This document shows, in pieces, positions 10,901-22,900 of a stretch of 64,000 nucleotides of DNA. The stretch is from the NCBI GenBank assembly GCA_949126835.1, contig OX421494.1:25504185-25568184 (forward strand), in the 5' to 3' direction. Position numbers and translations under genes: made by a program. How positions within the stretch are numbered: the stretch's first letter is position 1; the number at the start of each line of letters is the position of its first letter. Below the pieces are notes generated by a model. That model made no database searches. It was not told where the DNA came from and saw only the letters and a list, made by a program, of their open reading frames with translations. Origin of the DNA: Anisus vortex. Lineage: Eukaryota > Mollusca > Gastropoda > Planorbidae.

Positions 10901-13900
10901 GAGGACTAGACCAGTGGTTCCCAAACCGTCGGTCGCGAGCCCTTTGGGAGTCGAACGACCATTTCACGTTGGGGCCGCCTAGGTCTAAACGAAAACATAT
11001 ATTTTTGATGGTCTTAGGCGACACCATTGATCTATTCGTCTCAAGGCGAGATGATTTTCCCTGTGTGATAACATCATCGTACCAACCCAATCACATACTC
11101 TACGTACAAATAGAGGTGTATGTGACAGGGTTGGTGCCACAATGTACGTATGCGGACCAGGCACACATGTGTAGAGAGTGGCTGTGTTAACCACATCTTC
11201 TCTGTTAAAAGAAGCTACTGTATTGAAAGCAGCAGTATTGGTGGTAAAACGACTTGAATATATTGGAATGTAGTGTAGTTGCTGTTCAGTCTGGATCTCA
11301 ACTTTTGGTACTGAATGGCTCACTATAAATAATCGGAACTCACTATATGAATTATTGCAATCTCAACCTTAGCATTGACGGTCGTATTGTAATTTTAAAA
11401 AATTCACAATATTATTATAAGTATTTGTTTTAAAAATCAATATGCTTTAGTTATGTTCCATTTGTAACAATGAAAATACATCCTGCATATCCGATATATA
11501 CATTCCAATTCATAACAGTAGCAAAAATGCAGTTGTAAGGTAGCAAGGAAAAAACAAATATAGTTGGAGTTCACCACAGCGTATTAATGGGTCGCGGCAT
11601 TAAAAATGATGGGAACCACTGGACTAGACAATAACACTCACTTGGACACAATTGAGGACTAATCAATAACACTAACTTGGACACAATTGGAGGACTAGAC
11701 AATAACACTCACTTGGACACAATTGGAGGACTAGACAATAACACTCACTTGGACACAGTTGGAGGACTAGACAATAACACTCACTTGGACACAATTGGAG
11801 GACTAGACAATAACACTCACTTGGACACAATTGGAGGACTAGACAATAACACTCACTTGGACACAATAGGAGGACTAGACAATAACACTCACTTGGACAC
11901 AATTGGAGGACTAGACAATAACACTAACTTGGACACAATTGGAGGACTAGACAATAACACTCACTTGGACACAATTGGAGGACTAGACAATAACACTCAC
12001 TTGGACACAGTTGGAGGACTAGACAATAACACTCACTTGGACACAATTGGAGGACTAGACAATAACACTCACTTGGACACAGTTGGAGGACTAGACAATA
12101 ACACTCACTTGGACACAATTGGAGGACTAGACAATAACACTCACTTGGACACAATAGGAGGACTAGACAATAACACTAACTTGGACACAATTGGAGGACT
12201 AGACAATAACACTCACTTGGACACAATTGGAGGACTAGACAATAACACTCACTTGGACACAATTGGAGGACTAGACAATAACACTCACTTGGACACAGTT
12301 GGAGGACTAGACAATAACACTCACTTGGACACAATTGGAGGACTAGACAATAACACTCACTTGGACACAATTGGAGGACTAGACAATAACACTCACTTGG
12401 ACACAATTGGAGGACTAGACAATAACACTCACTTGGACACAATTGGAAGACTAGACAATAACACTCACTCGGACACAATTGGAGGACTAGACAATAACAC
12501 TCACTTGGACACAATTGGAGGACTAGACAATAACACTCACTTGTACACAATAGGAGGACTAGACAATAACACTCACTTGGACACAATTGGAGGACTAGAC
12601 AATAACACTCACTTGGACACAATAGGAGGACTAGACAATAAACACTCACTTGGACACAATTGAGGACTAGACAATAACACTCACTTGGACACAATTGGAG
12701 GACTAGACAATAACACTCACTTGGACACAATAGGAGGACTAGACAATAAACACTCACTTGGACACAATTGAGGACTAGACAATAACACTCACTTGGACAC
12801 AATTGGAGGACTAGACAAAAACACTCACTTGGACACAATAGGAGGACTAGACAATAACACTCACTTGGACACAATTGGAGGACTAGACAATAACACTCAC
12901 TTGGACACAATTGAGGATTAAACAATAACACTCACTTGGACACAATTGGAGGACTAGACAATAACACTCACTTGGACACAATTGAGGATTAAACAATAAC
13001 ACTCACTTGGACACAATTGGAGGACTAGACAATAACACTCACTTGGACACAATTGAGGATTAAACAATAACACTCACTTGGACACAATTGGAGGACTAGA
13101 CAATAACACTCACTTGGACACAATTGAGGATTAAACAATAACACTCACTTGGACACAATTGGAGGACTAGACAATAACACTCACTTGGACACAATAGGAG
13201 GACTATACAATAAACACTCACTTGGGCACATTTGGAGGGCTTGACAAATCTGATCAGGTTGTAGTCTATTGATAAGCGTTTGAATAATAAGTGGCCCATA
13301 GGTATTAACAAAGTTTTGACATTCTTTAGTTAGAGTTTCGGGCATTTTATAACACACTTCTTGAAGTGCCGATTCAATCCAAGCCTAAACAAAAAAATAT
13401 TTATTGAGTGGAATCAAAGGCCAGTATGATAATGATGACTCTATGAACAAGTTTTTTTATTGAGTCATGACAAGATGACAGAGTTATTAATTTGTTAATT
13501 TAAATTTTGCATTTAGCCTTGTGAATATAATACTGTAGTAGATCAATAGATGTGCTAAATTGATTTAATAATAGTAATGGTCAAGTCAAGAACATAAAAT
13601 TAGCCATATCTTTAAAAAGTGATTTTGACTGAATACTTACTTCCGACCTATTCTGAGCCAACAGTCCATCTAGTTCTTTCATAATAAACTCACACAATAC
13701 ACACTTAGGAGTATTAGATATCTTTGTAGGTGGAGGAAGGTTTATGAAAGTGTCTGGAAAATAAAAGTTTGACATTTGAACAAATTTTTATTAATTTCAT
13801 TCATTTGATATTTAAGGGAAGACACCAGTCGGGATCGACATGTTATTTTGTTTTCTTTTTTTTTTTATTTGAAAATATTATACTATAACTTTTTTTCTAC

Positions 13901-16900
13901 ACATGTCTCAATTTTCAGTGCTTTCTGAAATTTTTAAATGAACTTATTTTGACTTTGAAAATGATCACTAGTTGATAACAGGTCTAAAAATCATAAATTA
14001 TGAAAAAGTTGCAATATTGTGAATATAGCTACATGTAGAAACACAGTTTTACACAGGATTTATAAATTTATTTATATTTATAAATTTGTATTTATAAATT
14101 GTGTAAAAAAAAGTACTTAAAAATTATTATTTTTTAGTGATGATACATCATCCTCCCTCCTCCGCAGAGATTTTAAAAATTAATCTTTGTAACTTTTTTT
14201 CATTTCAAACCTTTCTCAATAACATTTTATCAGCTGTATATAAAAACATAACATAGTTTTAATAATTACTAATAGTTAATTTTATTAACAATATGGAAAA
14301 ACCAAATATATGATTTTTTACTGTTCGGTCTATTTTATTTTGATAATAGTGACTTAAATGTAACAGATTAAAATCAATTATTTTTTTTAGCCAACAGTCT
14401 AATTTAAAAATAATTCAACTTCAAATATATCACCCTGTAATTTACAAAAGATAATAAATGTAATTTGCATATGTATTTTTAATTGTATAGGTTTTTCTTC
14501 GTTTTTTATGTTTTTCTCTATTATTTGTTTTCTGGTTATTTTCCTAACATAAAAGTCTATAACTTAAAAAGTAATAGAGATATTGCATTTATTTTGTGCA
14601 TGATAAATCATTATGTAAATAGGGCCTACCTTTAATTGGAAACAGAGATTTTTGTATAAGATAAAATTTGTTAGTTTTATTAACATTTGTTTTTCGTTGT
14701 CTGTCTGTATTCTGTAACTGTCGTCTGCGCATAGAACTGTCACCAACGGGATATGCGCTATATAAGCACTGTTATTATTATTATTATTATTATTTCTATA
14801 GAAAAAAAATACATTTTTCATCATTACAACTAAATTTTTTTTTTAAATCAACCAGTAAAGATAATACAATTTTTGTTCTTTAATCTTATTTTGTTAGTTA
14901 TTTCTGTCGAAGAATTTTGTGTTTATCTTTTATAGTTATAAGAAATTGAATTTAAGGTAATAATGGTTGTTAGGTGGCCATTTTGAATTGTAACCATGGT
15001 AACCAACACATGTTTTGGGGTTCAAAACCGATTTTCCCTATCTTATACCTAAATACTATTAGATATATATTACAAAAGATAATGCCATATGAGTAGTTTT
15101 TTTTTTTCTTATTCCCGACTGGTGTCTTCCCTTAAGCCTATTGTATTTATTAATTAATATCAAGATGGGGCAAATTTTGAAAATTGAAATTAAGTATGAA
15201 AAAAAGATTGATTGAAAAAAAAAAACTGTATGGCTTTGAAATGTGGAAAGTACTTACTATTACAAAGACCAAGAAATGTACAGATTTTCTTAGGATCTAT
15301 TTTGTTGGCAAGCATTTTAATAATGGCTGGTGCATACTGCTGCACCATATTTTCACATTCTGACTTAAGGGTTTCAGGTAAAAGGTCACACACTATATCC
15401 AATTTGGCTTCAATCTCAGCCTAAATAGAAAAATAAGATAAGATTTGTTTGTTTTTTTCAAGGCAATTAAAATGACTGCTACTTGATAAGCACCTTAGGC
15501 CATACAAAAATTACATAGAACAATGCATATTTGAAAACACAATGATGCCTCTATTTGAACAAACAACAGTGCCTATTTGAACACACATCAATGCCTATTT
15601 GAACATGCAACAAACAATGCCTATTTGAACATACAAAAATGCCTTTTTAAACATACAATAATGCCCTTTTGAACATACAATAATGCTTTTTTGAACATAC
15701 AAGTAAGCCTTTTCGAACATACAAGTATGCCTTTTTGAACATACAAGTATGCCTTTTTGAACATACCTACAAGTATGCCTTTTTGAACATACAAGTATGC
15801 CTTTTTGAACATACAAGTATGCCTTTTTGAACATACAAGTATGCCTTTATGAACATACAAGTATGCCTTTATGAACATACAAGTATGCCTTTTTGAACAT
15901 ACAAGTATGCCTTTTTGAACATACAAGTATGGCTTTTTGAACATACAAGTATGGCTTTTTGAACATACAAGTATGCCTTTTTGAACATACAAGTATGCCT
16001 TTTTGAACATACAAGTATGCCTTTTTGAACATACCTACAAGTATGCCTTTTTGAACATACAAGTATGCCTTTTTGAACATACAAGTATGCCTTTTTGAGC
16101 TTGCAACAATGCCTATTTGAACATACAATAATGCATTTTTCAACATACAACAATGCCTTTTTGAACATGCGACAAACAATGCCTATTTGAACATACAAAA
16201 ATGCCTTTATGAACATACAAGTATGTCTTTTTGAACTTTCAACAGTGCCTTTTTGAACATACAATAATGCCTATTTGAACATACAACAATGACTAACCAG
16301 GGCTGTATAGTCAAAGTCAATAGTCGAAAAAGTCAAGATTTTAGAGAAAGGTGATTTCAAAGTTGAAGTCGGCATTTAAAAAACAAATTACGACTTTACA
16401 AAAAGTCAAAGGCAAGTAACAAAATATAGCTTATATATTTACCAAACCACTTCCTTTTTCTTATATTAAAGCATTTTAAATCGTGTCGTTTAATTTTGTT
16501 TGTTTTTTGTTGTTTTCTTTTTGTTTTGTTTTACGGCAATTTGAATTATGGAAGTGTGTCAACTCGCCTTCATGCAAACTTGAATTTTTTTTCCGGTTGT
16601 GTAACTTATAGTGCAAAAGAGTGTTAACCAATGTAGCATAACACTCATCACAGGAAAGGAGACAAAGAAATATAATTATATTTATGTTAATTATTATTTC
16701 TAAGTTTACACTTAACATTTTAAAAAAAATATACAAAGTTATTTTACTGACTTATACAAATCTAGTTTAATATAGATATAAATGAAATCTTATTTAACAA
16801 ACCAAATTAAAAAAAAAAACGTCTGCTTTACAAAATTTCAATCCACTTTTTAATTACTTCTTTAAATAAACAAACCGGTGGTAACTTGATTAATGACAAT

Positions 16901-19900
16901 TTACACGTATATGTACGCAGAAGTACAAATATTGAAGTCGCTAATATAATAAATAAAGCAAGGTAATCTGTTTATAATACATTTTTTGCATTAGAAAATA
17001 AGCATGCTCATCTAGAATGTTCTAGTGTTTAATTATTACGTAGGTAGAACTGCAGTCAAATAATTATAAACTGGCCACTTAACTAAAAGTAGAAAAAAGT
17101 CAAAATGTCGACATACAAAACCCAGTTTAAAGTTGAAGTCGTGAGTTTTACCGCCGACTATACAGCCCTGCATACAACGCCTTTTTGAACATATAACAAT
17201 GCCTATTTGAACAAGCAACAATGCCTATTTGAACATGCAACAAACTGTGCCTATTTTAACATACAACAAACAGTGCCTATCTGAACATGCAACAAACAGT
17301 GCCTATTTGAACATGCAACAAACTGTGCCTATTTTAACATGCAACAAACAGTGCCTATCTGAACATGCAACAAACAGTGCCTATTTGAACATGCAACAAA
17401 CTGTGCCTATTTTAACATGCAACAAACAGTGCCTATCTGAACATGCAACAAACAGTGCCTATTTGAACATGCAACAAACAGTGCCTATTTGAACATGCAA
17501 CAAACAGTGCCTATTTGAACATGCAACAAACTGTGCCTATTTTAACATACAACAAACAGTGCCTATTTGAACATGCAACAATGCCTATTTGAACATGCAA
17601 CAAACAGTGCCTATTTGAACATGCAACAAACAGTGCCTATCTGAACATGCAACAAACAGTGCCTATTTTAACATGCAACAAACTGTGCCTATTTAACATA
17701 CAACAAACAGTGCCTATTGGAACATACAGCAATGCCTTTTTGAACATACAACAATGCCTTTTTGAACATACAACAATGCCTATTTGAACATACAGCAATG
17801 CCTATTTGAACATACAGCAATGCCTATTTGAACATACAGCAATGCCTATTTGAACATACAGCAATTTCTATTTGAACATACAGCAATGCCTATTTGAACT
17901 TCAGCAAGCAATACCTATTTGAACATACAGCAATGCCTATTTGAACATACAACAGTGCCTATTTGAAGTTTAAAAAAGCTTGGTTCCATTACCTCAGTGC
18001 TGTTTTCACTCAACAAAGTATTTATTTCTTTCATGATCATTTCGCACAGAACACAGGAAGGGCCTGATAACTTGATGGAAGGTGTCTTTGGCCTTGCAAC
18101 TGAAAACAATTAGACATGGTTTAATAAGAAGTTCAACAATGACTATTTGTGATGTAACTGTCTACATTTAGTTTGAATTGGTGTCGATATATTGTAGTCA
18201 TAAAAATAGACCTATTGTATAGTTTAACCCATTTTTAATACATTGAAATATCTTTAAATAAAACCTCAACGAAAATATAATTGGTGTAGCTGTTATAGTT
18301 GAAAAAAAAAACAGTTCTTTTATAAACAGTAGGTTCTTTTCAACAAAGGATTTCTTTTAATGAGAATCAAATTACTTTTTAAAAACATTCAGAGTTTCAA
18401 ACCACCCAGTTAATTTTGGTTCATTTCTATTACATCAGGTTTTTATTACAGTGTTCTTACTCTAATCAAAACTATCAGAAACTTTTCACAAACGTAAGTC
18501 TTTAATCATAAGTAGTCCTAATAATAGTCTTTTAAGGGCAGGGACGGCAGTGAAACTGATCTAAATGCCAGAAAATTTAATATTTAAGTTTTTACCTAAG
18601 TTGTATACTTTAACTATTCCTGGATCTAAAACATATAGTTCGGAAATTTTAGTAACAGTATTTAAATGTATAAATTGCATTTGTAATAGGTATACATCAG
18701 AATTTAATTTTATTTTTTTAAAACATATTTACACTACAGTAATAAAAAAATGAGTTGAATTATATATTAATATACATCAAATTAAAGGTTAAAATCTTGT
18801 CTTTGTGGGGGAAAAATCTTACAACAAACCATTAAGAAATAGATGAGAAAATTGCATTTTTCAATTTTACTCTCAAATTATTTTTTTCCCTAAAATTGTC
18901 AGTTTTTCCGTTTTTTCTCAAAATACTACTTTTTCTTCTTCTTTTTGTATTAACTTCCTTATTTATGAACCAATCTTTCTGAAATTTTTTACATACACTT
19001 AGTACATGTTAATAATCATAGTTACAGGATGAATTTTTGATATGATTTATAGTTTTCCTTAAATTAAATTTTAATTTGAAAAAATTGCAATTAAATTTAT
19101 TTTTTTCATATGTCCTACTAAAAAATTCATATAAATTTTATTTATCAATTTAACCAAATTTCATCCACAAATTTAATAAAGATATAGCTTATAAATATTT
19201 CCGCCCAATTGCAATACATTATCTTGATAAATAATCAAGTTGATACATTTTGTATTGCGTGGTAAATCGTTAATTAAAAAATCCAAAATGGCCGCCATTC
19301 CCATCATAACCATCAGAAATGATTTTTTTAAGGTATGCTTACTCGGACCTGCTAATTCTATCTATATACCAAAAATGGTCATGATGCGTGCACAAATAAA
19401 AAAAAGAGCTTTCTACTGGCTCCCCTACCCTTAAGTACCCAGAGAAAAATATATTTTTAAAAAATCCTGATAGGAGTTAACGACTTTTGAACTTAATTAC
19501 TGTTTAAGATAATTATATTTCATGCTACTTTGTCCGTTTTGGCAAAATTTACTAACTTTACCAAAGTTTGTTATTTTCCCCCAAACTTGTAAAAAAAAAT
19601 ATTTTTGTTTTCCAAACCTGGAAAATCAAGTATATTTTCACAAAAATTTCCCAAACAATATGAACCATGCATTTCAGACTACTATCTTTTTCAAAGTAAA
19701 TATTGTGTGGATTTACCAGAACAAAGATGGACGGCTGTACACAACTGTTGAGGCTGTACTTCTTGTAATAACAGCTGAATAATGAGAGGACCATAAGTTC
19801 GAACAAGTTCTTTACATTCTGCAGTTAAACTTTTGGGCAAAATGTCACAAACTTTTTCAAGGGCGGCTTCTATCTTTGCCTGTTTTTTTCAATCAGAAAG

Positions 19901-22900
19901 CAACAATATTTACATATTCACAACATATTCAGGCAAAGGTAGTGTAATAGTAATGTTATAGTCTAAGGGGAATGACTCAGTTAATCAAAATGTAATCACG
20001 AATTATTGCCCTTGAATGAATGATTGTCGTATTGTTAAGGCGTAGTTTAATTCTATGATGTCATGTTTTAGCCTTGTAAATCACAAGAAACACAAGCGCA
20101 AGTTTCAAAAGGGCATGTGACTAGAAAGATATAGAAGTGTCAGTCTCCCGTTTGCTCTGGTCGAAGTAAGAGAGATGAAAGCAAGTAATATAAACTGGAC
20201 TTAGAATATTATTAAGAGTTCTTAAAGTGTTAGAAGTTTGAACGCTATGAAATGTTTTCCATAAACTTGGAACTAATGATTGTATTCTTTATTCATGGAT
20301 GTGATAATGTTAATTAAAATCTATTTTGTGCTGCAATAACGTTGTTATTGACTATATAACTATTTTGTGAAATACAAGTAGCTACCACACTTACACTGTA
20401 ATACGAAGAGACGTGGTGATAGACTATATTATATTGATTAATGGTTACAGTAAAACAAACCATTAACAGGTAGTTTATAAGAGACTAAACAATTTTTGGT
20501 AAGTCCCTGTTATGTTCATGACCTTCATACCTGTGAATAGTTTCCAGCCAAAATATTATCTAATTCTTGAATGACAAACTCACACAAGGCACACATTGGA
20601 CCAGCATTCACTTTCAAAGTCTGTTGTACTGGTGAGGCTGAGGAAACAAAGTTAATGTTGACTAATAATATGACCTTCATGTATAGATAGTCTAAAAATT
20701 GGCTAATGAGAGGGAATGGGCAATTGTGTGTATAATTCAGCTCTGTGATGCCCTTTATATCTATATTGTATTAGTTGATGTTTCAATTCAGATCCAGCTC
20801 TCAGAAACATTCCTAAATGAACCAGGTAGTGAACTAGGTATCTGAAGGTTATCAGCCTAGCACTCTACCACTTGCAATACAACGTATAACTTTTTTAAAA
20901 GATAGGAGATTACACTATTAACAGTATTAGTTAAGAGACAATTTCCTTTTTAGTGTTGAGAATTTCCCTTTCACAGAATTTTTGTCTATGGCGGTTTTGA
21001 AGCAGTGTTTACCCGTTTCTGCAGCAGATACAAGGATTGTGCAGCCAGCCCAATGTCCATCAATGGTATAATTTGTTTAGTACTAATTATTTATTTTTGA
21101 TACTAAATTATTCATATAATTATTCTTTGCCAATTATATAGGTAATGGTAGGTCAGAGATTTCATTATATTAAACTAAGCCAAATATTAATTGAGAAAAA
21201 AACTACTAAAAGTGTAATCTATCTAAAAAAGAATTCCATACCTTTGTTCTTAGCACAAAGTCCAAACAATGTACAGATCTGGCTAGGATCTAATTCTTGA
21301 ATTAACAGTTGAATGATAACAGGCCCATACTGCTGAACAATTTGTTCACATTCTGAACTTAGACTACTTGGTAAAATTGTACATACTTTATCCAGCAGTG
21401 CCTCAATCTCAGCCTAAACAAATGATAATGATACCATTGTAAATACAAGCTTTAGTTCTAGCTATGGAGATTTTAAAAATTGTGAAAAAAAAAAGGAATG
21501 TTTAATTCACTATCTAGATTGTTTAGTGTAAGTTTACCTGTGTATCATTTTTCTCCAGGAATGTGTCAATATAAGTCACAACATATTTACACATGTCACA
21601 TAATTCCCCTTTAATTTGGGCTGTCACTGGTTTGGTAACTGTCAACACTGGACAAAAACAAAATAATTTTTATTATTGCAATTTGTTAACAGGCCAATGT
21701 AAGTGTTCAAATAATTGTTAGCAATATTAGAACTTTGTACTAGTGTCAGATATTTTGTAAAAGTTTTTCAACAATTAGGTATAAATTGATCTTAAGGTGG
21801 TTTGAGTGCTAAACTAAATTGTTCTAAATGATTGAAGTCTTAATGTTATGACTAGGGATGTTAAAACCGGTTTGTTTTTAAAACCGGTTTTTGCTTCTAT
21901 AAAACCGGTTTAAAACCGGATTTTGGTTTCCCCCCCCAAGCCACAAATGCCAAATGTGCGTAGTTTTGTAGGTATATTTGAAAAATAGTTCAAACTAAAT
22001 CAGTGTTTGCAGGGTTAGGGTTAGGGGGTTAAGTTGGGTGAATACAATATGATTTTGTACATAAAATTCTTTAGAACTAACAAAATGTGGGCTGATTGAT
22101 TAAAACCGATAATAGCTTTCAATAGTGATAATCAAATTTCCGATTATCGTTGACCATAATATTAAGAATCATATGAAGAGGATGACGATGCTAATACAGA
22201 GTGCTTCGTACGCAGATGCGTACGCAATCCAGTGATACCGCCACCGCTCCGGCTTATCTGTTGTGAACATAGTTTACAGATGAGCCGAAAAGTAAGAAGT
22301 TTCATGCTAATTGTAACTGTAACTTAACATTTGGTTTCATGTTGTTTTTATCGCAAGTCATAGACTACGGTAGTTGGTATTTGGAAAAAAAAGAAACACA
22401 ATATCTAAAATATTTCAAGAATTGTTTTGTGCGAATCCAATATTATTTATAAAAAAATATTTCCACCAGAACAAAAAAAAAGGTATGCTACCAACAAACC
22501 AAAATCCGGTTTTGAAAATCAAAAACCGGTTTTCCGTTTCAAAACCGGAATCCGGTATTCCGGTTTTTGTTTAACATTCCTAGTTATGACACCAGTGCTA
22601 AACACAGAAAGGTCATGGGCTATTTTGAGGGATAAAACTTGGAACTTGACATTCATATGATAACACATTTATTTAATTAAAACGGTTGGTAAATTGGTTA
22701 AAATAAAAGGGGCACTCAGGATTTATTAACTTAAAATTATTTTTGTTTACAATACATTCATTTACACCCACTAAACTTTTTTACATTTATCTATCAAAGC
22801 ATGATGTAAAATGTTTTAATTAAAAATATTCACAAAGAACATAGTAGAAATTATTTACATTAATTATAAATGGTAGATCTAATACTTTTAAATCATACAA

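Noticed and set aside
11672..13311. Long frames rich in LCPSECYCLVLQ (minus) or DTIGGLDNNTHL (plus)
   Set aside because: By-products of the 36-bp array. The real saposin frame enters the array in another register and meets a stop within about two units.
15595..17492. Frames across the 22-26-bp arrays
   Set aside because: Repeat by-products in the intron of domain I, which is spliced out.
9504..17965. CRISPR-like arrays
   Set aside because: The repeats have no variable spacers between constant repeats, and the DNA is eukaryotic; they are minisatellites.
20983..21060. Possible short piece of SINE family 1 (GAAGCAGTGTTTACCCGTTTCTG)
   Set aside because: Only about 25 bases resemble the family end; too little to call.
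21538..21638. Alternative acceptor for the N-half of domain G
   Set aside because: In phase, but it has a poorer pyrimidine tract than the acceptor nine bases upstream.
22014..22034. Telomere-like GGGTTAGGGTTAGGGGG
   Set aside because: Two units only, inside a MITE; no interstitial telomere array.
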